Below, in pieces: positions 10,145 to 18,467 of a stretch of 64,000 nucleotides of DNA. The stretch's first letter is position 1. Each line of letters begins with the position of its first letter. The notes beneath the pieces are model-generated. The model searched no databases. It was not told the DNA's origin and saw only the letters and a program-made list of their open reading frames with translations. Origin of the DNA: Saprospirales bacterium (GTDB lineage Bacteria; Bacteroidota; Bacteroidia; Chitinophagales; Saprospiraceae); the NCBI GenBank assembly GCA_007695035.1, contig REEO01000056.1, positions 96,987 to 160,986 on the forward strand. Direction: 5' to 3'. The position numbers and the translations under genes were made by a program.

Positions 10145-10372
10145 ATGTTAATAAAGCAAAATTACACTATGGGCCTGACTGGAAAAGTAATGTTGGTTTC
10201 TTCCTTACTCTTCTTCCTGATGTTCTTACCTGGAATGTTCAGTTTTCATACAGTGATTCTGCTGTCAATGTTGCTCATTCCGGTTGGGTTGATCTGGATG
10301 GTGTGGATGGTATTGACAGATAAACGGGATGTAAATGCAGATAGTGGCGATAACATCCCTATTCCGAGGTAA
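10145..10372 (+). CDS. Small two-TM membrane protein
   Basis: A 75-residue protein that I do not recognise. Residues 9-55 form two closely spaced hydrophobic helices (MGLTGKVMLVSSLLFFLMFLP; a second segment rich in LLIPVGLIWMVWMV), followed by a short polar tail. It starts at the ATG at 10145; a TTG four codons upstream is a weaker alternative. It ends 3 bp from the convergent TPR-like gene. The amino-acid content looks like a real small inner-membrane protein, but no function can be offered. Confidence 0.5.
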   Translation: MLIKQNYTMGLTGKVMLVSSLLFFLMFLPGMFSFHTVILLSMLLIPVGLIWMVWMVLTDKRDVNADSGDNIPIPR

Positions 10373-10375
10373 TGA

Positions 10376-11110
10376 TTAAAATCCCTCTGCATCTCTGTCA
10401 CCTCTGGATCTTACTTGCCTTTGAATAAGGTCCCTGATTGGTACCAATTCTTCATGAAGTTCTCTTCCCAGAAAATAATATAGATGTATGTTGTCTCTCA
10501 GCAATCTGTTTAACTGATCGATGGCGGCACTTTCATTTCCTGCTGAAATAAGCGCTAGAATGTAATACCACTCTGCATCCTCTCTATAAATATTTGATCT
10601 GTCCCACATCATAGGCCGCAACAATGCCATTGCCTGGCTGTGGTCTCCATTTTTTAAATGAGTTCTTACCTGTTGCAATTCCTTTACCACATGTTCATAC
10701 TGCCTGCGTATATCTTCGGAAGTTTCGGTTCTGGACTCAAAAGTCAGGGGAATTGATCGCTCCAACCAATATTTGATATCAATTTCGGCTTGTCTGGCAG
10801 GAGGTGATGCTGCCTTTTCAGCATCAGCTGAATCATCGGTTTTTTGGGATTCAGCTTCAGACTGATTCCGAATAGAATTTTTCTCTTGTTTTTGCCCGAT
10901 TTGTCTTTTTTCATCCAGGGTTCTGTCAGCGGAATCATTTACTTCTTCTAACTCCCCGGTTATATACTCTTCATAATTATCTGTTTCGGTCTTTTCAACG
11001 GAAGTCATTATGTGTCGGTCCTTTTGGAGGAGGAAATAAATATTGGCAACTCCCACCAGGATGAGGATGGACACTAGAAAAATAAGTATATTTATAGATT
11101 GCTTATTCAT
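10376..11110 (-). CDS. Single-TM protein with TPR-like C-terminal domain
   Basis: A 244-residue hypothetical protein. Residues 7-28 form one transmembrane helix (INILIFLVSILILVGVANIYF). It is followed by a low-complexity acidic and Gln/Lys-rich linker (about 40-105) and a helical C-terminal domain with TPR-like helix pairs (EHVVKELQQVRTHLKNGDHSQAMALLRPM, EWYYILALISAGNESAAIDQLNRLL). The arrangement suggests a membrane-anchored scaffold with the repeat domain outside the inner membrane. Such proteins in Bacteroidota often lie in regulator or stress loci, but neighbours here give no clue. Confidence 0.6.
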   Translation of the reverse strand: MNKQSINILIFLVSILILVGVANIYFLLQKDRHIMTSVEKTETDNYEEYITGELEEVNDSADRTLDEKRQIGQKQEKNSIRNQSEAESQKTDDSADAEKAASPPARQAEIDIKYWLERSIPLTFESRTETSEDIRRQYEHVVKELQQVRTHLKNGDHSQAMALLRPMMWDRSNIYREDAEWYYILALISAGNESAAIDQLNRLLRDNIHLYYFLGRELHEELVPIRDLIQRQVRSRGDRDAEGF

Positions 11111-11239
11111 GGATTAATTTTTCTTAGCAGTCAGCTTAACGTACTAATGATTTAGCACTCAGCTATTAAGAACGAATATTGGATTAAAATAATTGCAGTG
11201 GAGTAAAACCGGCTGGGATTGAATGATGGGCTGAAAAGG

Positions 11240-12007
11240 TTAGGACACCTTTAATTTTTCGAGGAAATGCTCCAGTATTTCATTGAATTTTTCAGGGTGC
11301 TCCATCATGGGCGCATGGCCACATTTATCTATGAAATGAAGTTCTGAATTGACTATAAGTTCGTGAAATTTTTCTCCGACAAAAGGTGGTGTGATGGTAT
11401 CCTGTTTTCCCCAAATAAGGCAAGTTGGAGCCTTAATATGGTGGAGCTTATCTCCAAGGTTATTTCTAACAGCAGATTTTGCGATAGCAATGATGCGAAT
11501 GGCCTTGTTGCGGCTGTTTACAATCTCAAAAACTTCATCTACCAACTCTTTAGTGGCTACTTTTGGATCGTAAAAAGTAGCCTCTGTTTTCTTCTTGATA
11601 AACTCATAGTTGCCCCGCTTGGGAAAAGTGGATCCCATGGCACTTTCAAACAAACCTGAACTTCCAGTTAGAACTATGGAATTGGTCTTATCCGGTGATT
11701 CAAGTCCGTACAACAGGGCAATATGGCCTCCGAGAGAATTACCCAGCACATTGACTTTTTCAAAACCCATATCCCTTACAAAACCATCGACATGCTTTAC
11801 AAGGCCCTTAAGTCCCAGTTGCCTTAGTGGCATTTCGTAAATGGGCAACATAGGAACCACCACGTTATAGCTTTGACCATACTTGGTTAAAATGCCCTCA
11901 AAATTACTGAGCGCTCCAAATAGTCCATGCAGCAAGAGAAGTACGTCCTCCCCACCACCGGTTTCTATGTAGCTGTACTTGCCTTTTTTCTTGAGTTCGT
12001 AATCCAT
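11240..12007 (-). CDS. Alpha/beta hydrolase (MhpC-like)
   Basis: A 255-residue soluble alpha/beta hydrolase. The ATG at 12007 is preferred over an upstream TTG. Seen: the oxyanion-hole LLHGLFG, nucleophile elbow GNSLGGH, the acid-containing WGKQDTITPP and the His-containing CGHAPMMEHPEKFN. The overall length and motif spacing match the MhpC/proline-iminopeptidase-like group that includes many C-C hydrolases and carboxylesterases. The protein has no signal peptide. It stands alone between the TPR-like gene and the heme A synthase gene, and its substrate cannot be inferred. Confidence 0.85.
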   Translation of the reverse strand: MDYELKKKGKYSYIETGGGEDVLLLLHGLFGALSNFEGILTKYGQSYNVVVPMLPIYEMPLRQLGLKGLVKHVDGFVRDMGFEKVNVLGNSLGGHIALLYGLESPDKTNSIVLTGSSGLFESAMGSTFPKRGNYEFIKKKTEATFYDPKVATKELVDEVFEIVNSRNKAIRIIAIAKSAVRNNLGDKLHHIKAPTCLIWGKQDTITPPFVGEKFHELIVNSELHFIDKCGHAPMMEHPEKFNEILEHFLEKLKVS

Positions 12008-12151
12008 CTTTCTCAAACATTCAAGCCGCTAAATTATACAATTTTTGACACACGGAACGACTATGCTAAAAATTATGCACAGGTATTTTGTTCAAAAGCC
12101 ATTTTCAGGAGTTGAAATACGACGGATTAAAACAGATTAGAATAAGATATT

Positions 12152-13192
12152 TCAAGGTGTTTTAGCGATGTAGTAATTGTAGAAAACGGACAGCAACAAA
12201 AGTGAAGCAACTGCCTGATGCATTACTCCCCAAAAAACGGGTATTTGGCCAGTGGACATCAATACAGTTACTATTCCGATGACAAGCTGAACAAAGAGAA
12301 GTCCGCCAAAGGTAAACAAGGCGTTTTTCTCCAGCGAATTTTGAGCAGTTTTCCACTGTCGCCAAATCATTATAGCGCCAAGCACCAACAGCAGGTAGGC
12401 TACCATGCGATGTAAAAACTGAACAAGCGCAGTCATGAATAAGCTCCTGTCATAATAGGTGAAATTTTCAGCATTCCAATTTTGACCATCCAGAATAACG
12501 CCTGGTATAAACTCACCTTGAAGATCGGGCCAGGTAGGGTAAAAGAGTGCAGCCCGGGTACCGGACATCATACCTCCTAGAAATATTTGTATGATCAATA
12601 TCAATAAAAATATTAGCCAGGGTTTGCGAGGTAAATTGCTACCACTCCATTTTGTACCATTTACTTTGATGGCCACCCAAAATAAGTAGGTGAATAGCGT
12701 TAGACCCAACATGAGGTGTATGGAGAGCTTGTAGGCGTTGACCCAGGGCCTGTCAATAAGCCCGCTGGCAACCATAATCCAGCCTATGGATGCTACCACT
12801 GCAGCCATTCCCACCGCACCAAGTAATTTTAGATTGAGTGAGCGGCCTATTTTTCCCTTGATCACAAAGAATATGTAGGGAATTAAGAAGACAAAAAAGA
12901 GCAGTCGAGCCCACAACCTGTGCACATACTCCCAAAAGTATATGAACTTGAACTCACTCATACTCATTCCGAGGTTAATCTGCTCGTACTGAGGTGTCTG
13001 ACGGTACAATTCAAATGCCTCTTCCCATTGCTGCTCACTGAGTGGTGGAAGAGTACCGGTGACAATTTCCCATCGCGTAATGGACAATCCACTACCGGTT
13101 AGCCTTGTAATTCCCCCAATTACAATCTGGAAAAATACCATTATAACACCTGCCCAAATCCAAATCCGCACCGCGCGGGAATATTTACTCAT
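12152..13192 (-). CDS. ctaA: Heme A synthase (COX15/CtaA)
   Basis: A 346-residue polytopic inner-membrane protein that oxidises the C8 methyl of heme O to the formyl group of heme A for aa3-type cytochrome oxidases. The COX15-type signature is clear: GGITRLTGSGLSITRWEIVTGTLPP at residues 25-50, FWEYVHRLWARL with a heme-ligand His, KLSIHLMLGL, the QIFLGGMMSGTRA loop, FLHRMVAYLL and VMHQAVASLLL. The eight expected helices are visible and the length is normal for the COX15 branch. The gene is transcribed away from the candidate origin interval that begins at its start codon. Confidence 0.95.
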   Translation of the reverse strand: MSKYSRAVRIWIWAGVIMVFFQIVIGGITRLTGSGLSITRWEIVTGTLPPLSEQQWEEAFELYRQTPQYEQINLGMSMSEFKFIYFWEYVHRLWARLLFFVFLIPYIFFVIKGKIGRSLNLKLLGAVGMAAVVASIGWIMVASGLIDRPWVNAYKLSIHLMLGLTLFTYLFWVAIKVNGTKWSGSNLPRKPWLIFLLILIIQIFLGGMMSGTRAALFYPTWPDLQGEFIPGVILDGQNWNAENFTYYDRSLFMTALVQFLHRMVAYLLLVLGAIMIWRQWKTAQNSLEKNALFTFGGLLFVQLVIGIVTVLMSTGQIPVFWGVMHQAVASLLLLSVFYNYYIAKTP

Positions 13193-13737
13193 AATGCGCT
13201 AAAGTTTTCACCCACAAAAAACATTATCCACCAGATTACAATCCATTCATACCAGTTAGGACTCCTATAAGCCTTTTTTGGATCCACAAATTTATGCTTT
13301 TCCACAATCACCCATTTTTGATAATAGTAATTTTTTCTTCTGTAAATAAAATAAACCGTTATTATTAGTTGTGTGGATATGTGACTAACTTTTTTTAGAA
13401 TGATTAGGATTAATCGCCTTTATCATTTTTAAGCCATTTTTCCACATAACATTCTCCTGTAATGCGTGGATTTTAGTTGGTTTTACACATGGTGTGGAAA
13501 AATAGGTGTTGGATAAGTTTTTTAATGTGCTTAAGTGAATAAGATTCCTCTTTGGTTGATCTAATCCGCAAATGTATTGATAAATTTTTTATATAAATAA
13601 AATAGTTATATGTTCTGCCCGCCTTTCAGAGTTTTCCACATATTCTTTTATGCTTTTCCACCTTTAGTTTTCTATGGGCTGGTTATGGCTAAATAGTTTG
13701 TCATATTGCTGATATTATTAACTTAGCCAAAAAAATT
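13193..13737. other. Candidate replication origin (oriC): AT-rich interval with clustered DnaA-box-like 9-mers
   Basis: This 545-bp stretch has no gene and is strongly AT-rich. It holds four exact TTTTCCACA words (13298-13306, 13438-13446 and 13632-13640 on plus; 13493-13501 on minus). Three further one- or two-base variants of the TTATCCACA/TTTTCCACA box lie at 13224-13232 (TTATCCACC), 13372-13380 (ATATCCACA on minus) and 13654-13662 (TTTTCCACC). A/T-only runs near 13321-13365 and 13577-13610 could be duplex-unwinding elements. ctaA leaves to the left and a 6-kb plus-strand gene run leaves to the right. Two parS-like sites lie 6-7.5 kb away. Origin function is inference. Confidence 0.6.
13697..13726 (+). 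promoter_or_regulatory. Bacteroidota-type promoter before dtd
   Basis: TTTG at 13697-13700 is followed after 18 bp by TAACTTAG at 13719-13726, close to the Bacteroidota -33/-7 pattern TTTG / TAnnTTTG. Predicted transcription would start only a few bases before the GTG at 13738, giving a nearly leaderless mRNA. The block TATTAACTTAGC recurs at about 14646-14657 ahead of the SpoIIE phosphatase gene. Confidence 0.45.
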
Positions 13738-14202
13738 GTGAGAGCTGTTATTCAGAGAGCTGAAGATGTGCGGGTTAAAGTTTTGAAAGAGGGTGTCTTA
13801 GAAAGCAGGGGTGAATTCTCAGCTGGTTTGGTTGTTCTTGTTGGGTTTGAAAAGGAAGATGGTGAAGAGGATATGGACTATCTCTTGCGGAAAATTCCCG
13901 CTATGCGTATATTTAACGATGAAGATGGCAAAATGAACCTTTCTGTTGAGGATATCAGGGGAGGTATAGCAGTGGTTAGCCAGTTTACCCTTTATGCTTG
14001 CACCAAAAAGGGGAACAGGCCTTCTTTTATTCGAGCCTGTGAACCAAATAAAGCCAAGGCATTGTACGATGAATTTGTCATGCTTATTAGAACGAAGGTA
14101 GATAAAGTGGTTACCGGTGAATTTGGTGCTTATATGAAGATTGATTTTGTGAATGAAGGTCCGGTAACGATTATTATTGACAGTAAAAACAGGGAATTTT
14201 GA
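13738..14202 (+). CDS. dtd: D-aminoacyl-tRNA deacylase
   Basis: A 154-residue soluble enzyme that hydrolyses D-aminoacyl and glycyl-tRNAs mischarged on tRNA. It begins with GTG (MRAVIQRAEDVRVKV...). The two catalytic-site signatures are visible: SQFTLYAxTKKGNRPSF near residues 81-98 and the cross-subunit Gly-Pro motif in NEGPVTIIID near 140-149. The length is normal for DTD. It is the first gene of the plus-strand run to the right of the candidate origin and overlaps the start of the MazG-like gene, so the two are probably co-transcribed. Confidence 0.95.
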   Translation: MRAVIQRAEDVRVKVLKEGVLESRGEFSAGLVVLVGFEKEDGEEDMDYLLRKIPAMRIFNDEDGKMNLSVEDIRGGIAVVSQFTLYACTKKGNRPSFIRACEPNKAKALYDEFVMLIRTKVDKVVTGEFGAYMKIDFVNEGPVTIIIDSKNREF

Positions 14203-14537
14203 CGATTAGAGAATTTCAAGAGAGGACGGATGATTGGATCAAGGACTACGGTGTACGGTATTTTGATGAGAAAACCAATATGCTTGTATTGATGGAAGAA
14301 GTGGGCGAATTATCGAGGTTAATGGCCAGGGTATATGGTGAGCAATCATTTAAGAAGCCTGGAGATGCCCTGAATGCAAGGGATAAAATAGGCGAAGAGC
14401 TTGCCGATATTATATTCGTGATAGGATGTCTTTCCAACCAAATGAATATTGATCTTGAAAGCCAGCTTGAGCGCAATTTCGAGAAAAAAACAATACGGGA
14501 TAGAGATCGGCACAAGAATAATCCCGATTTGATGTAA
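14199..14537 (+). CDS. MazG-like nucleotide pyrophosphohydrolase
   Basis: A 112-residue single-domain MazG-like protein, predicted to hydrolyse (d)NTPs or modified nucleotides to monophosphate and pyrophosphate in a magnesium-dependent way. The metal-binding pattern EEVGELS...EELADIIF (ExxE...ExxD) lies at about residues 33-74. A TTG start at 14199 overlaps the dtd stop. The house-cleaning role fits the pairing with dtd, which edits tRNA. The C-terminus is short and charged. Confidence 0.85.
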   Translation: MTIREFQERTDDWIKDYGVRYFDEKTNMLVLMEEVGELSRLMARVYGEQSFKKPGDALNARDKIGEELADIIFVIGCLSNQMNIDLESQLERNFEKKTIRDRDRHKNNPDLM

Positions 14538-14679
14538 TTGGTGGTAAATAATGGATGATTGGTCTAAATTGAGTAGTGAATAGTTGTAAGTAGTCCGTTT
14601 TTCCGCGATCATTCCTTGAATTGGGTGTTCAATATTGGATATAATATTAACTTAGCGATGGTTTGTATAAAAAAGTGTT

Positions 14680-15969
14680 ATGTACGACAACCTTTCAAAG
14701 TATGATAGACTCGAGAACGAATTGAAGCTCAAGCAGCTTCAAATCAAGAGTTTATTGACCATTACTCAAGCTATAAATGAGAACGTCAGTGCGAGTGGGT
14801 TGTTTAGTATGTACCGTACCTTCTTGAACTGGGACATGGGTGTTGGTAAAATGGCTCTTTTTACTGCCGAAGAAAAGGATTGGGCCTGTGTTGCACAAAT
14901 TGGTATCGATTATCAATTGGATGAAAGGGATTTGTTGGAACGAATATTACAGTATAAAAGAACAAGCCCTGTGAAACCCGATGACCTCGACTACCTGCGA
15001 GAGTTTGAAGTGGTTATTCCTGTGTATCACAAAGAAGTTCCCATTGCTTTTGCGCTTATAGGTGAAATCAAAGAGGAGGGTGTGGATATCTATGATCAAA
15101 TTCAGTTTATCAATACCATCACCAACATTGTTGCTGTTGCCATTGAAAATAAAAGACTCTTTAAGCAGCAGATAGAACAGGAGCGTTTAAAAAAATCTCT
15201 GCAGCTAGCAGCCGAAATGCAGCGGATGCTTATTCCTGACAATATACCCGAGACGGATGAATTACAATTTGATTTCTACTATAAGCCGCATTTCAATGTT
15301 GGCGGTGATTACATTGATGTCATTGGCCTGGGGGAGGATAAATATATCGTCTGTATTGCCGATGTATCCGGTAAAGGGGTCGCTGCTGCACTTTTAATGG
15401 CCAATTTCCAGGCTCTTCTCCGGAGTATGGTTGATAAGTTCAGAAACCTGGATGTACTTGTTCAAAATCTAAATGAAGGAGTTTTTAGAATCACCAAGGG
15501 AGATAAGTTTATAAGTTTTTTTATTGGGTGTCTGGATATGAAAAGCGGTACGCTTGAATACGTTAATGCGGGTCACAATCCTCCTGTATTTGTTGGTAGT
15601 GATGGGATTGAGTGGTTGACCGGTGGATGTCCTGTGCTTGGAGTTGTGGAGAACCTGCAGGTGGTTGAAAAAGGTGTTAAAATTATTGGGGGGGAGTGTA
15701 CCATGTTTTGCTATACCGATGGGATATCTGAGTACGAAGATGAGCGTGGTGGATTTCTGGGAAGGGAATTTATAGAAAAATTTACCCTGAATAATATGGA
15801 CCTGGATCCTGTTAGATTCAACAAAAGGTTTTTAAATGAAGTGAAGGAAATAGGCGGTCAGGAGAACTTTAAAGACGATATTGCTTTTGTTACCTGTGTG
15901 TATGACAAAACCGGGAATCGAATAAGGGGTAAGAAAAAAGGGAAGAAATTGGATGAGAAGGTAAGGTAA
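14680..15969 (+). CDS. PP2C-type (SpoIIE/RsbU) serine phosphatase with GAF-like sensor
   Basis: A 429-residue signalling phosphatase. The first 30 residues are a short coiled coil (LENELKLKQLQIKSL), followed by a GAF-like domain to about residue 160 and a connecting helix that runs into the SpoIIE/PP2C phosphatase domain. The phosphatase markers are AAEMQRMLIPDNIPE, FNVGGDYIDVIGL (metal-binding Gly-Gly-Asp), ADVSGKGVAAALLMA, VNAGHNPPVFV and YTDGISEYED. Such enzymes dephosphorylate anti-sigma antagonists or similar partners; none is encoded next to it. It is followed closely by the TM2-TPR gene. The basic C-terminal tail (KKKGKKLDEK) is unusual. Confidence 0.9.
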   Translation: MYDNLSKYDRLENELKLKQLQIKSLLTITQAINENVSASGLFSMYRTFLNWDMGVGKMALFTAEEKDWACVAQIGIDYQLDERDLLERILQYKRTSPVKPDDLDYLREFEVVIPVYHKEVPIAFALIGEIKEEGVDIYDQIQFINTITNIVAVAIENKRLFKQQIEQERLKKSLQLAAEMQRMLIPDNIPETDELQFDFYYKPHFNVGGDYIDVIGLGEDKYIVCIADVSGKGVAAALLMANFQALLRSMVDKFRNLDVLVQNLNEGVFRITKGDKFISFFIGCLDMKSGTLEYVNAGHNPPVFVGSDGIEWLTGGCPVLGVVENLQVVEKGVKIIGGECTMFCYTDGISEYEDERGGFLGREFIEKFTLNNMDLDPVRFNKRFLNEVKEIGGQENFKDDIAFVTCVYDKTGNRIRGKKKGKKLDEKVR

Positions 15970-16007
15970 TGATTTTTATAGATTGCTTATTGGTCGGAAT
16001 GTAAATT

Positions 16008-16820
16008 ATGAAAAATAAAAATACTGCTACCCTTTTAGCTTTTTTCCTTGGCTGGGTCGGTGCACACCGTTTCTATTTGGGGCAATATGTACTTGGTTTT
16101 CTGTATATTCTGCTTTTCTTTACTTTCGGCATTTCCTTTATTATTGCCCTTATTGACTTTTTTGGTTTTCTCACAATGAGGAGAGAGCGATTTGATTATT
16201 TGTATAATAGGATGTACTTTGATAATGATTATAAAGAGTTTCTGAGCCGGAGAAAGAGTTTTCAGAAGGGCGGACCACCAAAAATGGTGAAGAAAGAGGC
16301 AAGAAAGCGTGCAAGAAAGGCAAAATCAACCAGAGATGTTGTTTTGGAACTTAAAAAAGAGGGAAAAAGTCATTATGAAAATTACGAGTACGAACAAGCA
16401 GTTGAGCTGTTTGAAAAAGTACTGGAAATTAACAGTCGGGATGCCGCCATTCATTTCAACCTCGCTTGTTGTTTCAGCCTTTTGGAGAATAAAGGCAGAG
16501 CATTTCGCCATTTGAAACTGGCCGTTGAAAATGGTTTTGACGATTTTGGAAGATTTAAAGAACATCGGGGTCTGGCTTGGCTGCGCGTACAGGACGAATG
16601 GGATGATTTGATGAAAACAAACTTTAAGCGCATTAAATTACTTGAAGCTGAGGGCGAAGATTTGTTGAATTCTAAAGATACATCTGAAGATGTGAACAGG
16701 GATGCCGGTACTGAAAAAGATGATAAGATTCTTGTACAGTTAAGGAAACTTAAAGATCTACGCGATAGGGGTCTGATAAGTGATTTGGAGTTCAGTAAAC
16801 GAAAAGAGGCGCTTCTGTAA
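16008..16820 (+). CDS. TM2 - TPR - SHOCT-like membrane protein
   Basis: A 270-residue protein with three recognisable parts. Residues 1-60 are a TM2 domain (NTATLLAFFLGWVGAHRFYLGQ and a second helix pair member ending in LIDFFGFL). Residues about 80-105 are a very basic linker. Residues 110-200 carry TPR-like helices (GKSHYENYEYEQAVELFEKVLEI; AAIHFNLACCFSLLENKGRAFRHLKLAV). The last 30 residues (LRKLKDLRDRGLISDLEFSKRKEALL) match a SHOCT-type oligomerisation or targeting motif. The combination suggests an inner-membrane adaptor. It sits between a PP2C phosphatase and a CBS protein; function is not known. Confidence 0.7.
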   Translation: MKNKNTATLLAFFLGWVGAHRFYLGQYVLGFLYILLFFTFGISFIIALIDFFGFLTMRRERFDYLYNRMYFDNDYKEFLSRRKSFQKGGPPKMVKKEARKRARKAKSTRDVVLELKKEGKSHYENYEYEQAVELFEKVLEINSRDAAIHFNLACCFSLLENKGRAFRHLKLAVENGFDDFGRFKEHRGLAWLRVQDEWDDLMKTNFKRIKLLEAEGEDLLNSKDTSEDVNRDAGTEKDDKILVQLRKLKDLRDRGLISDLEFSKRKEALL

Positions 16821-16893
16821 TGGAAGTTATATAGTAGGACCATACAACCATTGGTGCTGTGAATGTGTCTTATAAGTACATAACGATAGAAAA

Positions 16894-17556
16894 ATGTTTG
16901 GTAAGGATATAATTTCCGAAGTTGATTATACTGTAGAATCGTGTCATAAGGTTGGTGATGCCGTCAAGTTGATGGAGAATCTTGAAGTGAGTGAATTGGC
17001 CGTAGTAAAGGAGGATATTTACCTGGGTTTGGTGAGCATGGATGTTATTATAGACCTGGATGCTGGTCTGCAACTTAGTGATATTCCAAATCTTGAATTG
17101 AGACGTGATTCTATTGATCATGGTGATCATGTATTACACATCTATCAGAAATTTATTGCCTCTGGTCTCTCCCTTATACCGGTTCTAGATGGAAACCTTC
17201 AGTTGAAGGGGGGTATTAGCAGAAGTGAGTTGTTTATTCATCTGGGAAAGTTGTTCAACCTGATAGATCCGGGTTCTCTTATTGTCCTTAAATTAGATAG
17301 ACGCGATTACAGTCTGGGAGAAATTGGAAGAATTGTAGAGCAGGAGAATACTTCAATACTATCGTCTCTAATTAGTGGTGTTCCTGACAGTCAGCAAATT
17401 TACGTAAGTTTGAAGTTAAATTCCTTTGATATACAGGGAGTTATACAAGCCTTTGAAAGGTTTGATTATGAGGTGGTTGCTTATTTTACAGAGGAGAGCT
17501 ACGAGGATTTTCTCGCCGACAGGTACAACGAATTCATCAATTTCCTTGAGATCTGA
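16894..17556 (+). CDS. CBS-domain protein
   Basis: A 220-residue cytoplasmic protein with a tandem CBS (Bateman) module over residues 10-130: LMENLEVSELAVVKEDIYLGLVSMDVI and a second repeat, FIASGLSLIPVLDGNLQLKGGISRSELF. The module normally binds adenine nucleotides or NAD-type ligands. The remaining 80 residues look like an ACT-like fold (SLIVLKLDRRDYSLGEIGRIVEQENTSILSSL), which is a common fusion with CBS in Bacteroidota. It lies 23 bp before nadK in the same direction, a conserved-looking pairing that hints at a link to NAD(P) level, though that is inference. Confidence 0.85.
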   Translation: MFGKDIISEVDYTVESCHKVGDAVKLMENLEVSELAVVKEDIYLGLVSMDVIIDLDAGLQLSDIPNLELRRDSIDHGDHVLHIYQKFIASGLSLIPVLDGNLQLKGGISRSELFIHLGKLFNLIDPGSLIVLKLDRRDYSLGEIGRIVEQENTSILSSLISGVPDSQQIYVSLKLNSFDIQGVIQAFERFDYEVVAYFTEESYEDFLADRYNEFINFLEI

Positions 17557-17579
17557 CTTCAAAGATAGCAATTTTTTTT

Positions 17580-18467
17580 ATGCGTATAGGAATATATGGA
17601 AATCGACTGGGAAAAGATGAAAGAGCCTGGGTGGTTGATTTTCTAAAATATTTAATCAAAACCGGTTATAAGCTCAGCGTTTATAATGTCCTGCTTGATC
17701 TTCTTCCCTTTGAAATTCGGAAAAATCAAGATACGGTTACTTTGCAGCTATCTTCTGAGATAGAGGATCACCAACTGGACTTTATGATAAGTCTTGGGGG
17801 CGATGGCACCATGTTGCGCGCCGTTTTGTTCAGCTACAAAAACAAATTACCTGTACTTGGTGTAAATCTGGGTCGATTGGGGTTTTTAGCAAGTATTGAA
17901 AAAGAGCACGCCCGGAGAGCTGTAAAAGATATCATAAACGATAGGTTTTACATAGAAGACCGGACTATGCTTCATCTTGAATCCACTCCTGTGTTATTTG
18001 GAGATTCACCGGTTGCGCTTAATGATTTCACCGTATTTAAGCGCGATACAAGCTCTATGATTGCGATCCACGCATACATAAATGGCGAATTTCTAAATAC
18101 CTACTGGTCCGACGGAATTATCGTTTCCACTCCCACCGGTTCTACAGGATACTCATTGAGTTGTGGGGGTCCCATTGTTTTCCCTGGTAGTGGTAATTTT
18201 GTATTGACTCCCGTAGCCACTCATAATTTGAATGTGCGTCCACTGGTTCTTAAAGATGATTGTGTGATTAGTCTTGAACTGGAAGGAAGGACCGATTCCT
18301 TTCTGTGCAGTATGGATAGCCGCTTTGAGCGTATTAAGGGGAATTATGAGATCGCTTTGAGGAAGAGCGAATATCTCGCAAGGATTATCCACCTGCACGA
18401 TTATTCTTTCGCTGAAACATTGAGAAAGAAACTCACTTGGGGTGTTGATAAAAGGAGTTTGAAATGA
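17580..18467 (+). CDS. nadK: NAD kinase
   Basis: A 295-residue enzyme that phosphorylates NAD+ at the adenosine 2'-hydroxyl to make NADP+. Seen: the GGDGTMLR motif (residues 73-80), NLGRLGFLAS, the conserved ALNDF-like NE/D motif (VALNDFTVFKRD), and DGIIVSTPTGSTGYSLSCGGPIV, which binds NAD and the second nucleotide. Length and motif spacing match NadK. It starts 23 bp after the CBS-domain gene and overlaps the cyclase-family gene by ATGA, so it is in the middle of an operon. Confidence 0.97.
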   Translation: MRIGIYGNRLGKDERAWVVDFLKYLIKTGYKLSVYNVLLDLLPFEIRKNQDTVTLQLSSEIEDHQLDFMISLGGDGTMLRAVLFSYKNKLPVLGVNLGRLGFLASIEKEHARRAVKDIINDRFYIEDRTMLHLESTPVLFGDSPVALNDFTVFKRDTSSMIAIHAYINGEFLNTYWSDGIIVSTPTGSTGYSLSCGGPIVFPGSGNFVLTPVATHNLNVRPLVLKDDCVISLELEGRTDSFLCSMDSRFERIKGNYEIALRKSEYLARIIHLHDYSFAETLRKKLTWGVDKRSLK

